This document shows, in pieces, positions 1 through 6,974 of a stretch of DNA of 64,000 nucleotides (within the stretch, counting starts at the first letter, position 1; each line of letters opens with the position of its first letter). Source of the stretch: an uncultured Oscillospiraceae bacterium (GTDB lineage Bacteria > Bacillota > Clostridia > Oscillospirales > Oscillospiraceae); the NCBI GenBank assembly GCA_910587285.1, contig CAJULM010000012.1:1-64000 (forward strand). Direction: 5' to 3'. The notes under the pieces were generated by a model that saw nothing but the letters and a program-made list of their open reading frames with translations, did no database searches and was not told where the DNA came from. The position numbers and the translations under genes were made by a program.

Positions 1-95
1 GCGACTCGGACAAAATACAGATTTGCTCCGCAAATCTTGGTTTTTTGTCCTCGCTTTGCTCCAAGCTTCCTCGCTGACCGCTTCTCCGCGCTTCT
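1..95 (-). repeat. Dispersed repeat R3, copy 1 (cut by window edge)
   Basis: GC-rich intergenic repeat made of two arms around an imperfect palindrome: a segment ending in acaaaat, an inner hairpin (gatttgctccgcaaatc), then tttttgtcc and a tail reading ccgcttctccgcgcttct. The same pattern recurs near 7.69, 8.74, 9.33, 11.66, 13.55, 15.17, 18.36, 20.12 and 25.78 kb. The tail runs straight into the parS at 96-111, as it does in the copy at 7688. Confidence 0.6.
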
Positions 96-111
96 TGTTT
101 CACGTGAAACA
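96..111. promoter_or_regulatory. parS: parS site 1
   Basis: Exact 16-bp palindrome TGTTTCACGTGAAACA, the Bacillus-type parS bound by Spo0J/ParB. It sits between the end of repeat R3 and the end of serS. Confidence 0.93.
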
Positions 112-118
112 TCCGCCC

Positions 119-1420
119 TCAATGCTTGGGAGTGAGAACTTTGACGCCCCCCATATAGGGCCACAGCGCCTGGGGAATCTTTACGCTGCCGTCCGCCTGG
201 AGGTTGTTCTCCAGCAGGGCGATGAGCATCCGGGGGGGCGCCGCCACGGTGTTGTTCAGGGTGTGGGGCAGGTAGGTGCCGCTCTCCCCCCGCACGCGCA
301 TTTTCAGCCTTCTCGCCTGGGCGTCGCCCAGGTTGGAGCAGGAGCACACCTCGAAATACTTCTGCTGCCGGGGGGACCAGGCCTCGATGTCGCAGGATTT
401 TACCTTCAGGTCGGCCAGGTCGCCGGAGCAGCATTCCAGCTGGCGCACGGGGATGTCCAGGGATCGGAACAGCTCCACGGAGTACCGCCACATCTTCTCG
501 TACCAGTCCATGGACTCCTCCGGACGGCACACCACGATCATCTCCTGCTTTTCGAACTGGTGGATGCGGTACACGCCCCGCTCCTCGATGCCGTGGGAGC
601 CCTTCTCCTTCCGGAAGCAGGGGGAGTAGGAGGTGAGGGTCTGAGGCAGGGTATCCTCGGGAATCATCTGGTCGATGAACTTGCCGATCATGGAGTGCTC
701 GGAGGTCCCAATCAAATATAGGTCCTCCCCCTCGATCTTATACATCATGGCGTCCATGTCGGTCTGGGACATGACGCCCTCCACCACATTGCCGTGGATC
801 ATGAAGGGGGGAATGCAGAAGGTGAAGCCCTTGCCGATCATGAAGTCCCGGGCGTAGGCCAGCACCGCCTCGTGGAGCCGGGCGATGTCCCCCATGAGGT
901 AGTAGAACCCCGCGCCGGACACCCGGCCCGCCGCGTCCATGTCCACCCCGTCGAACCGCTCCATGATATCGGTGTGGTAGGGAATTTCAAAGCTGGGGGT
1001 GACGGGCTCGCCAAACCGCTCCACCTCCACATTGGCGGAGTCGTCCGGGCCGATGGGCACGGAGGGGTGGATGATGTTGGGAATCACCATCATGATTTTG
1101 CGGATTTCCGCAGCCAGCTCGGTTTCCAACTGCTCCAGCTCGGCCAGCCGGTCGGCGTTGGCCTTCACCTGGGCCTTGGCGGCCTCGGCCTCCGCCAGCT
1201 TGGAGGGGTCCTTCTTGGCCTGACCCATGAGCATCCCCACCTGCTTGGACAGGGTGTTTCGGGCGGCACGCAGGCTGTTGGCCTCGGTCATGGCGTCCCG
1301 GTTGCGGCGGTCCAGCTCGATGACCTCGTCCACCAGGGGGAGCTTTTCCTCCTGGAACTTCTTTTTGATGTTTTCCTTGACAACCTCCGGGTTGTCCCGG
1401 ATAAATTTGATGTCTAACAT
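119..1420 (-). CDS. serS: Seryl-tRNA synthetase
   Basis: Class II aminoacyl-tRNA synthetase of 433 residues that charges tRNA-Ser in the cytoplasm. The N-terminus (MLDIKFIRDNPE) and the long charged helical arm (about residues 30-105) are typical of the family. Motif 2 is clear (FRKEKGSHGIEERGVYRIHQFEK region, residues about 270-292). Motif 3 reads NNTVAAPPRMLIALLEN, keeping the Arg but lacking the common GLAVGRTLVA form, so this is a divergent subtype. The start is preceded by AGGTGAT. The gene is monocistronic, and the upstream 200 bases hold repeat R1 and a parS. Confidence 0.97.
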   Translation of the reverse strand: MLDIKFIRDNPEVVKENIKKKFQEEKLPLVDEVIELDRRNRDAMTEANSLRAARNTLSKQVGMLMGQAKKDPSKLAEAEAAKAQVKANADRLAELEQLETELAAEIRKIMMVIPNIIHPSVPIGPDDSANVEVERFGEPVTPSFEIPYHTDIMERFDGVDMDAAGRVSGAGFYYLMGDIARLHEAVLAYARDFMIGKGFTFCIPPFMIHGNVVEGVMSQTDMDAMMYKIEGEDLYLIGTSEHSMIGKFIDQMIPEDTLPQTLTSYSPCFRKEKGSHGIEERGVYRIHQFEKQEMIVVCRPEESMDWYEKMWRYSVELFRSLDIPVRQLECCSGDLADLKVKSCDIEAWSPRQQKYFEVCSCSNLGDAQARRLKMRVRGESGTYLPHTLNNTVAAPPRMLIALLENNLQADGSVKIPQALWPYMGGVKVLTPKH

Positions 1421-1482
1421 AATATCACCTGTTTATTTAAAAATTTTGAGGCCCTATGCGCCCCGCGGTGGCGTTGCCGTGC

Positions 1483-1558
1483 CCAGGGAAGCCCTCTCTC
1501 GAGCAGAGGCAGTCATCCGCGCATGACTGCCTCCAAGCGAGGGAGAGAGCTTCCCTGG
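1483..1558. repeat. Palindromic repeat R1, copy a
   Basis: A 76-bp near-perfect hairpin. The outer arms are CCAGGGAAGCCCTCTCTC and GAGAGAGCTTCCCTGG; the inner arms are GAGGCAGTCAT and ATGACTGCCTC. It belongs to a family of at least seven copies in the first 21 kb, with the inner arms most conserved. This copy lacks the central ggctacgg loop found in others. It lies upstream of serS and 33 bp from parS site 2. Noncoding on both strands as far as I can see. Confidence 0.75.
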
Positions 1559-1591
1559 ACCGATGTGCCCGCCCTCGCGCTTTGTATTTCA

Positions 1592-1607
1592 CGTTTCACG
1601 TGGAACA
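1592..1607. promoter_or_regulatory. parS: parS site 2 (one core mismatch)
   Basis: CGTTTCACGTGGAACA: palindromic parS with one core change (GGAAC in place of GAAAC) and a changed first base. It is the weakest of the thirteen listed here, located just downstream of the coiled-coil membrane protein gene. Confidence 0.75.
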
Positions 1608-1615
1608 TTCCAGGT

Positions 1616-2278
1616 TCAGGACAGCTTCTCAACAATCTCCTGATACCGCTCCGCCGGGGTGGAGCCGTCCAGGCCGTAGTCGTATTGCTTCCGGTCCTCC
1701 TCGGTGGGGAGGAAGTCTTTCCGCGGGTTGGCTTCCGGCATCTCCAGCCAATGGATGAAGGCTTGGCAGGCGTCGTAGTCCCGCTGGGCATAGGCCTGCT
1801 CTAACTGCCAGAGCAGCTCCATGGCCTGGGTCCTTTGAAGCAGGGTGTATTCCAAATGTGCCGCGCTGGTTCTGGCCCCGTCGTACAGGGCCTGAAAGTC
1901 TTGGCTGAGGGACTGTTCCTGCTTCAAATCCAGCTCCAATTCTCTGATTTGCGCCTCCAGCTCCTCCCGCTCTGCCTCCAGCGCTTGGAGCTCCTCCAGC
2001 AGCTCCTCTTTGGAGGCGTTGGAGGTCATGCGGAGATTGTCCAGGGCGGCGTCGCTGTTGCGCTGCTGGACGAAGTAGGCCAGCAGCAGCATGAGAAACG
2101 CCGCGCCGAACAGGACGGCCAGGTAGATGAAGAAAGAGGAACCCTTGCCCTTCTTGAGCGGAACGGAGGTTTCACGTGAAACATCCTCGGGGGGGGTGCC
2201 AGCGGAACCGATCCGCCGGGCTTCGATGGGGGCGCCGGCTGTTTCACGTGAAACATTCTGCTGTTCGTTTTCGCTCAT
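1616..2278 (-). CDS. Membrane-anchored coiled-coil protein encoded downstream of parB, with two parS sites inside the gene
   Basis: Unrecognised 220-residue protein. Residues 1-45 are polar and probably disordered; residues about 48-68 form one transmembrane helix (FFIYLAVLFGAAFLMLLLAYF); residues about 85-135 are a Glu/Leu-rich coiled coil; the rest is acidic and helical. The start overlaps the parB stop by 4 bases (ATGA), so it is the third gene of a parA-parB operon. Its disordered tail contains NVSRETAG and DVSRETSV, and both VSRET pieces are simply parS read in frame. A role in tethering or sensing ParB complexes at the membrane is a guess; a cell-envelope role is equally possible. Confidence 0.8.
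   Translation of the reverse strand: MSENEQQNVSRETAGAPIEARRIGSAGTPPEDVSRETSVPLKKGKGSSFFIYLAVLFGAAFLMLLLAYFVQQRNSDAALDNLRMTSNASKEELLEELQALEAEREELEAQIRELELDLKQEQSLSQDFQALYDGARTSAAHLEYTLLQRTQAMELLWQLEQAYAQRDYDACQAFIHWLEMPEANPRKDFLPTEEDRKQYDYGLDGSTPAERYQEIVEKLS
2168..2183. promoter_or_regulatory. parS: parS site 3, inside the coding sequence
   Basis: GGTTTCACGTGAAACA, full GTTTCACGTGAAAC core. It is read on the minus strand as V-S-R-E-T at about residues 33-37 of the coiled-coil membrane protein. Confidence 0.92.
2240..2255. promoter_or_regulatory. parS: parS site 4, inside the coding sequence
   Basis: Exact TGTTTCACGTGAAACA, read on the minus strand as N-V-S-R-E-T at residues 8-13 of the coiled-coil membrane protein. 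It lies about 20 bp past the parB stop codon. Confidence 0.93.
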
Positions 2279-3180
2279 GCCTCCACCCCCTCCTGGTCAG
2301 GGTTATTCAGGGGGAAGACGTGCTCCAGCTGATCCAGCAGGTCGTTCAGGTCGTCCACGTCGTAATACTCCAGCTCCACCTTGCCCTTTTTCGCCCCGTT
2401 CTTAATGGAGACCCTCCGGCCCATCCGCTGGGAAAACTCCTTTTCCACCGCCTGGATGTAGATCAGGTGGGGGTCCGGGACATCGGGGAGGTCGTCCGGC
2501 TGGGGGGCGTCTAAGGTGAAGTGGCGGGCGGCGCGCTCCGCCTGGCGGACGCTCCACCCCTCGTCGGCGATTTTCTGGGCGAAAGCGATCTGGGCCTGTT
2601 CCCCCTCCACCATGAGCACCGCCCGGCCGTGGCCGGCGGAAATGGCCTTTTCCGCCAACAGCTCCCGCACTTCGGGGGGCAGGGCGGTGAGGCGCAGGGC
2701 GTTGGCGATGGCGGGGCGGGACTTGCCCATCCTCCTGGCCAGCTCGTCTTGGGTGAGGCCGTAGTCGGTGAGCAGGGCCAGGTAGCCCTCCGCCTCCTCC
2801 ACCGGGTTCAAATCCTCCCGCTGGAGGTTTTCGATGAGGCCCAGCTCCATCACCTTGCGGTCGTCCGCCTCGATGATGACCACCGGGACCTCCCTCCGGC
2901 CGGCCAGCTTGGAGGCCCGCCAGCGGCGTTCTCCGGCGATGATCTGATAGTAACCGGTGGACAGCCGGCGGACGGTGAGGGGCTGGATGATGCCGTGCTC
3001 CTGAATGGAGGCGGCCAGGTCAGCCAGCGCCGCCTCGTCAAATCGCTTTCTGGGCTGATTCAGCCCCGGCTCCACCTGGGAGATGGGCAGCATGACTGAG
3101 CCGGACTCCTGGCTTTGCAGAGTGGCGGTGTCCCCCATGAGGGCGTCCAGCCCCTTGCCTAAACCCTTGGCTTTTGGCAT
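2275..3180 (-). CDS. parB: Chromosome partitioning protein ParB (Spo0J type)
   Basis: CTP-dependent DNA clamp that loads at parS and spreads to organise the origin region. From the chosen start it has 301 residues: the GLGKGLDALMG leader (binds ParA), the ParB/Srx N-domain with GERRWRASK (the CTP-binding GERRxRA motif) and LIENLQREDLNPVEEA, a helix-turn-helix (LTQDELARRMGKSRPAIANALRLTALP) that reads parS, and a C-terminal dimerisation domain. Two starts are possible. The ATG at 3192 abuts AAAGGA with no spacing, so the ATG at 3180 (12-base spacing) is preferred. It is translated between parA and the coiled-coil gene. Confidence 0.95.
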   Translation of the reverse strand: MPKAKGLGKGLDALMGDTATLQSQESGSVMLPISQVEPGLNQPRKRFDEAALADLAASIQEHGIIQPLTVRRLSTGYYQIIAGERRWRASKLAGRREVPVVIIEADDRKVMELGLIENLQREDLNPVEEAEGYLALLTDYGLTQDELARRMGKSRPAIANALRLTALPPEVRELLAEKAISAGHGRAVLMVEGEQAQIAFAQKIADEGWSVRQAERAARHFTLDAPQPDDLPDVPDPHLIYIQAVEKEFSQRMGRRVSIKNGAKKGKVELEYYDVDDLNDLLDQLEHVFPLNNPDQEGVEA

Positions 3181-3222
3181 ATTAGGCGTCATTCCTTTCT
3201 ATTCTTTCAAAGATTCCGGCGT

Positions 3223-3996
3223 TTACGTGGCCTTGGCCGCCAGGGGATTTTTTCGTAAAAACTCCTGGGCCAGAGCCTCGTAGGCCTCCGCGCCCCGGGA
3301 CAGAGGATCGTACACGGACACGGGCACCCCATGGCTGGGAGCCTCGGAAAGTCGCACGTTTCTGGGAATCACGGAGGCATAAACCTTGCCGGGGAAATGG
3401 CGCTTGACCTCCTCCGCCACCTGGAGGGACAGGTTGGTGCGCCCGTCGTACATGGTGAGCACCACGCCCTCCAGCTCTAAATTGGGGTTGAGCCGCTGCT
3501 TGGCCAGCCGGACAGTGTACAGCAGGTCGCTCAGCCCCTCCAGGGCGTAGTATTCGCACTGGACGGGGACCAGCAGAGTGTCCGCCGCGCACAGCCCGTC
3601 CAGGGTGAGCAGCTCCAGGGAGGGGGGGCAGTCGATGAAGATGAAGTCGTAGCTCTCCTTCACCTGGCCGATGGCGTCCTTCAGCCGGTACTCCCGGCGG
3701 TCCAGGGCGATGAGCTCCACCGTGGCGCCGGACAGGGCCTTGTTGGCGGGGACCACATCCGCCCATTTGGTGGGGATGATGGCCTTGGACATGGGGGCGC
3801 TGCCCAAAATCACCTCATAGATGCTGGGGGAGCGGGTTTTGTCCAGCCCAAAGCCGGAGGTGGCGTTGCCCTGAGGGTCGAAGTCGCACACCAGCACCTT
3901 CGCGCCCTGGGCGGTGAGGGCGGCGGCCAGGTTGACGCAGGACGTGGTTTTGCCCACGCCGCCCTTCTGATTCACAATGGCGATGCTTTTGCCCAT
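3223..3996 (-). CDS. parA: Chromosome partitioning ATPase ParA (Soj type)
   Basis: Deviant Walker A ATPase of 257 residues that works with ParB in origin segregation and modulates DnaA in Bacillus (Soj). Visible are the P-loop KGGVGKTTSCVNLAAAL near the N-terminus, VCDFDPQGNAT (Walker A-prime) and FIFIDCPPSLELLT (Walker B). The upstream ATG at 4005 directly touches GGGAGG, so the ATG at 3996 with 9-base spacing is taken as the start. parB follows 42 bases downstream; the operon continues into the coiled-coil membrane protein gene. Confidence 0.95.
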   Translation of the reverse strand: MGKSIAIVNQKGGVGKTTSCVNLAAALTAQGAKVLVCDFDPQGNATSGFGLDKTRSPSIYEVILGSAPMSKAIIPTKWADVVPANKALSGATVELIALDRREYRLKDAIGQVKESYDFIFIDCPPSLELLTLDGLCAADTLLVPVQCEYYALEGLSDLLYTVRLAKQRLNPNLELEGVVLTMYDGRTNLSLQVAEEVKRHFPGKVYASVIPRNVRLSEAPSHGVPVSVYDPLSRGAEAYEALAQEFLRKNPLAAKAT

Positions 3997-4202
3997 GGCA
4001 TTCATCCTCCCAGTGTTTCACAAACAGCCGCCTTTGCGGCAGTTGAAAATTATTATATCCTGTTTGAAATGGGATTTCAACTATTTTCAAAAATATCATG
4101 CCCATGAGGGAGACGAAAAAAGGGGAGCGGCGGGAGCTTTTTGAAACCATTTCCCCCAAACCTGTGTTATGATAGGTGAAAGAGCTTTTTCAAATTCCAT
4201 AT

Positions 4203-4218
4203 TGTTTCACGTGAAACG
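4203..4218. promoter_or_regulatory. parS: parS site 5
   Basis: TGTTTCACGTGAAACG. It lies upstream of parA and touches the outer arm of repeat R1 copy b. Confidence 0.92.
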
Positions 4219-4220
4219 CC

Positions 4221-4307
4221 CTGGGGAGCCCTCCCCCTCTCTTGGAGGCAGTCACAGGCTACGGAGCGCTGGGTGACTGCCCCCGCGTTCAGGGGAGGGC
4301 TCCCCAG
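4221..4307. repeat. Palindromic repeat R1, copy b
   Basis: An 87-bp hairpin with outer arms CTGGGGAGCCCTCCCC and GGGGAGGGCTCCCCAG, inner arms GGCAGTCAC and GTGACTGCC, and the central ggctacggagcgct sequence shared with copies d, f and g. It begins two bases after parS site 5. Together with the two R2 copies and two parS sites it fills the 660-base gap between parA and the sigma factor gene; no coding potential is evident there. Confidence 0.8.
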
Positions 4308-4329
4308 AGCTGTGGGCGTGTGACTTTTG

Positions 4330-4441
4330 GGGTCCCCGCGCGAGCCCAGCGAAGAGCGGGTCGCGTGGGGAAAGGAGGAGCAGCGGAATGAGCGAGCTTT
4401 CGCCAAAGGCGGAAGCGAGGGATATGGAGCTTGCTCCGACG
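4330..4441 (+). repeat. Dispersed repeat R2, copy a
   Basis: A roughly 110-bp GC-rich repeat beginning near CCGCGCGAGCCCAGCGAAG, then GGTCGCGTGGGGAAAGGAGG, and ending in a tail like GCTTGCTCCGACG. The tail joins directly to parS site 6. Four further copies are near 4.53, 5.98 (inverted), 11.94 and 18.50 kb (inverted). Confidence 0.7.
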
Positions 4442-4457
4442 TGTTTCACGTGAAACA
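4442..4457. promoter_or_regulatory. parS: parS site 6
   Basis: Exact TGTTTCACGTGAAACA at the tail of repeat R2 copy a. Confidence 0.93.
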
Positions 4458-4530
4458 TCTCGAGGGAGTTCCCCCAGAGCTGCGGGTTTTGTGGGGCGCG
4501 GGGAAGCGAATGATACGCAGCTTGCTCAAT

Positions 4531-4641
4531 GGGGGCCCCCGCGCGAGCCCAGCGAAGCGGGTCGCGTGGGGAAAGGAGGAGCAGCGAAGTGAATGAGCTT
4601 TCCCGCTTGCGGGGAAGGGAATGATACGCAGCTCGCTCCGA
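4531..4641 (+). repeat. Dispersed repeat R2, copy b
   Basis: A second direct R2 copy about 200 bp after copy a, matching through the CCGCGCGAGCCCAGCGAAG start, the GTCGCGTGGGGAAAGGAGGA core and the GAATGATACGCAGCTCGCTC tail. An isolated tail fragment of the same repeat lies at 4490-4527. The last bases are close to the sigma factor ribosome binding site. Confidence 0.7.
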
Positions 4642-4659
4642 CGCTCAGGAGGTGATGAC

Positions 4660-5226
4660 TTGACGGAAGAACAGATGGTGAAGTCTCTGCGCCGGGGGGA
4701 GCTGTCCGCCTTGGAGGCGCTGATGGAGCGGTACACCCCCTACGTGTCCTCGGTGGTGTACCGGATTCTTCGGGGCCGGAGGGCGGACGGGGAGGAGCTG
4801 ACGGCGGACGTATTTCTGGCGGCCTGGGACAACCGGGACAAGCTGCGCCCCGGCCAGGTGAAGGGCTACTTGGGGGCCATCGCCCGGAACCGGGCATTTA
4901 ACCTGCTGCGCTCGAACCGGGAGAGCCTGCCCCTGGAGGACGACGTGCTCCTGCTGGCGGCGGACGGCCCGGACAGGGAGCTGGACAGGCGGGAGACGGC
5001 GCGCGTGATAAACCGAGCGCTGTCCCGGCTGGACAAACCCCAGCGGGAGCTGTTTGTGCGGCACTATTACTACGGCCAGACGGTGGGGGAGGCGGCGCTG
5101 GCCATGGGGCTGAACGTCTCGACCGCCAAGACCTGGCTGCGCCGGGGGCGGGAGACGCTGAAAACAATTTTGGAACAGGAGGGCTACGGACATGAGGCGG
5201 TTTATGATATCGGAGCTGATGGATGA
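4660..5226 (+). CDS. ECF-family RNA polymerase sigma factor
   Basis: Extracytoplasmic-function sigma factor of 188 residues. Region 2 spans about residues 5-75 (LTADVFLAAWDNRDKLRPG, then LGAIARNRAFNLLRS) and region 4 about residues 115-170 (LDKPQRELFVRHYYYGQTVGEAA, then MGLNVSTAKTWLRRGRETLK helix-turn-helix). A TTG start at 4660 is preferred because AGGAGG lies 7 bases before it; the longer ATG reading begins inside repeat R2. The stop lies 35 bases inside the next gene, so the two are translationally coupled. It most likely directs transcription of its own operon in response to an envelope signal passed on by the partner. Confidence 0.9.
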   Translation: MTEEQMVKSLRRGELSALEALMERYTPYVSSVVYRILRGRRADGEELTADVFLAAWDNRDKLRPGQVKGYLGAIARNRAFNLLRSNRESLPLEDDVLLLAADGPDRELDRRETARVINRALSRLDKPQRELFVRHYYYGQTVGEAALAMGLNVSTAKTWLRRGRETLKTILEQEGYGHEAVYDIGADG

Positions 5227-5920
5227 GTACGTGGACAACGAGGTGTTCCCACAGGGGGGCGAGACCGCCGGCGTTGAGGCGGTGAAGGCCCGGGTGCTGG
5301 CAAAGGCGGCCCCGGTGCGGAAAAAGCCCAGGCCGCGGCTGAAAACGGTGCTGATCGCGGCGGCGCTGGCGGTGGTCATGGTGGTGCTGGTGGGGGCTGG
5401 GTTTCCCTTTATCTCCTACCGGCTGGCCGGCGGCGACCTGTTTTATCAGGAGACCTCTGACGGCAATATCACCGCCTTGCGCCACACAGAACCACTGATG
5501 ACCTTGGAGGATGGGCGGCTGTGGTTTATTCAGGAGGGCCAGCGCATGGATATCACCGATCTGATCAGTGAGGAAACGCCCTATATTCACGATGCCAGCG
5601 ACCCGGAGACCGGGATGACATATTATATCATCATGGGCGGCACGCCGGAGGCCTATGGCTGGTTTGAATGGATTGTGCCCCCCGATTCCTTCGGCGGCGC
5701 GGATTCCGCGAACAGGCCCCGCAGTATGTATGACTGTGAATTTGTGTTCCAGGGGGGCCAGCCGGACGAAACCTCCCAGGTTTACGGAGATTTGTATGCG
5801 GACGGTGTGGACTGGAGCCGTGTGGAAAGACGCCCTTGGCTGGTGGCGGCGGCAGAGGCCCTGGGCATCCCCGCCGCGGATGTCTCCGATGAAACTAATG
5901 ATAGCTATATTTTGCAATAA
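5192..5920 (+). CDS. Single-pass membrane protein, probable partner (anti-sigma-like) of the ECF sigma factor
   Basis: A 242-residue protein with a short cytoplasmic N-terminus, one transmembrane helix (about residues 50-70: TVLIAAALAVVMVVLVGAG) and an outer domain of about 170 residues. It overlaps the sigma gene by 35 bases and has GGAGGG before its ATG. The cytoplasmic part lacks the HxxxCxxC zinc motif of common anti-sigma factors. The outer domain resembles that of the protein at 44277-45374 (LWFIQEGQRMDITDLISEE-TPY here, YLQVTEDGEPIDITGQFSE-TVPY there), also encoded after a sigma gene. An anti-sigma role is inferred from context. Confidence 0.75.
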   Translation: MRRFMISELMDEYVDNEVFPQGGETAGVEAVKARVLAKAAPVRKKPRPRLKTVLIAAALAVVMVVLVGAGFPFISYRLAGGDLFYQETSDGNITALRHTEPLMTLEDGRLWFIQEGQRMDITDLISEETPYIHDASDPETGMTYYIIMGGTPEAYGWFEWIVPPDSFGGADSANRPRSMYDCEFVFQGGQPDETSQVYGDLYADGVDWSRVERRPWLVAAAEALGIPAADVSDETNDSYILQ

Positions 5921-5931
5921 GTGATATAATG

Positions 5932-5963
5932 GACTCCCCCGAATTTGGGAGAGTCCTTTTTTA
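5932..5963 (+). terminator. Rho-independent terminator
   Basis: GGACTC(CCC)GAATT(TGGG)AGAGTCC followed by a run of T. It closes the sigma/membrane protein operon and ends two bases before parS site 7. Confidence 0.85.
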
Positions 5964-5964
5964 A

Positions 5965-5980
5965 CGTTTCACGTGAAACA
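5965..5980. promoter_or_regulatory. parS: parS site 7
   Basis: CGTTTCACGTGAAACA. It lies between the terminator and inverted repeat R2 copy c, at the same edge of R2 as sites 6 and 12. Confidence 0.92.
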
Positions 5981-6092
5981 CGTCGGAGCAAGCTGCGTAT
6001 CATTCGCTTCCCCGCAAGCGGGAAAGCTCATTCACTCTGCTGCTCCTCCTTTCCCCACGCGACCCGCTTTGCTGGGCTCGCGCGGGGGCCCC
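5981..6092 (-). repeat. Dispersed repeat R2, copy c
   Basis: Inverted R2 copy: starts CGTCGGAGCAAGCTGCGTA next to parS, passes through CCTCCTTTCCCCACGCGAC and ends at GCTCGCGCGGGGGCC. With R1 copy c and two parS sites it fills the 330 bases upstream of tadA. Confidence 0.7.
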
Positions 6093-6130
6093 TTTTGGCA
6101 GGCTTCCCTGTAAGCGGGGCTTTGCGGGGG

Positions 6131-6220
6131 CCCTGAGAGCCCTCCCCGGAACGCAGGGGCAGTCATCCGAGCGGCCCTGTAGCCTATGGCTGCCTCGCAG
6201 AGAGGGGAGGGCTCCCAGGG
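6131..6220. repeat. Palindromic repeat R1, copy c
   Basis: A 90-bp hairpin with outer arms CCCTGAGAGCCCTCCCC and GGGGAGGGCTCCCAGGG. The central sequence runs in the opposite direction to copy b (ctgtagcctatggctgcctc). It abuts parS site 8. Confidence 0.75.
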
Positions 6221-6236
6221 CGTTTCACGTGAAACA
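6221..6236. promoter_or_regulatory. parS: parS site 8
   Basis: CGTTTCACGTGAAACA immediately after R1 copy c and only 4 bases before the tadA ribosome binding site. Confidence 0.92.
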
Positions 6237-6253
6237 TTTAGGAGGTGTGTCCC

Positions 6254-6706
6254 ATGACCCATGAAGATTATATGCGCGAGGCCCTGGAGCTTGCCCGCGC
6301 CTGTGTCCCGGACGGGGATATCCCCGTTGGCTGCGTGGTGGCCGCCCCGGACGGTCAAATCATCGGCCGGGGCCGCAACCGCCGGGAGGCCGACCGCCGG
6401 GCCACCGCCCACGCCGAGATCGAGGCCATCGAGCAGGCCTGCGCCGCGGTGGGGTCTTGGCGGCTGAGCGGCTGCACCCTGTACGTCACCCTGGAGCCCT
6501 GCCCTATGTGTGCCGGGGCCATCATCAACTCCCGCATCGCCACGGTGTACTTCGGGGCGCGGGAGGCAAAGTCGGGGTGCTGCGGGTCGGTGCTGAATCT
6601 GTTCTGCGAGCCCTTCAACCACCACCCGCGGATTTACGGCGGGCTGCTGGAGGGGGAGTGCCGGGGGCTGCTGGAGGCGTTCTTTCAGGAGCTGCGAAAG
6701 ATTTAA
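6254..6706 (+). CDS. tadA: tRNA adenosine(34) deaminase
   Basis: Zinc-dependent deaminase of 150 residues that converts A34 to inosine in tRNA-Arg(ACG). It shows the HAE zinc/catalytic motif (TAHAEIEAIEQA) and PCPMCAGAIINSRI (second zinc motif), with YVTLEPCPMC typical of TadA over free-base cytosine deaminases. The ATG at 6254 follows TAGGAGG by 8 bases; an upstream in-frame GTG at 6245 would overlap the ribosome binding site. It stands alone, with parS 8 just upstream. Confidence 0.95.
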   Translation: MTHEDYMREALELARACVPDGDIPVGCVVAAPDGQIIGRGRNRREADRRATAHAEIEAIEQACAAVGSWRLSGCTLYVTLEPCPMCAGAIINSRIATVYFGAREAKSGCCGSVLNLFCEPFNHHPRIYGGLLEGECRGLLEAFFQELRKI

Positions 6707-6813
6707 TACTTTTGTAACATAAAGCGGTAAACTTTCGTAATGAATCTGCGGTATCTTAAATCTTGCAAGAGATATCCTTTCTTTTTCATTCTATCCTCCA
6801 TCCTTTAAAGAAA

Positions 6814-6842
6814 CGCGGAGCCGAAAGGCTCCGTTTTTCTTT
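6814..6842 (+). terminator. Probable terminator after tadA
   Basis: CGGAGCC-GAAA-GGCTCCG followed by TTTTTCTTTT, about 110 bases after the tadA stop. Confidence 0.75.
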
Positions 6843-6844
6843 TG

Positions 6845-6974
6845 TGCGGCCCCGCCGCAGGGGCGGCGGGCCTTGGAGGGGAGCGGAGCCGAGAGGCCCC
6901 ATTGGTTTTTGCAGCCCCGCCGCAGGAGCGGCAGGGCCTTGGAGGGGAGCGGAGCCGAGAGGTCCCGTTGTTCT
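6845..6974. repeat. 65-bp tandem duplication
   Basis: Two near-identical units in a row, each reading CAGCCCCGCCGCAGG-type sequence, then GGGCCTTGGAGGGGAGCGGA and GCCGAGAGG, offset by 65 bp. They lie between the tadA terminator and the end of xpt. No function is apparent. Confidence 0.8.

Noticed and set aside
1421..1480. Possible T-box leader upstream of serS (minus strand has GCCACCGCGGGGCG, reminiscent of the GGTGGnACCGCGG T-box motif).
   Set aside because: The UGG needed to pair with the tRNA end is missing, no specifier stem is evident, and the segment adjoins repeat R1.
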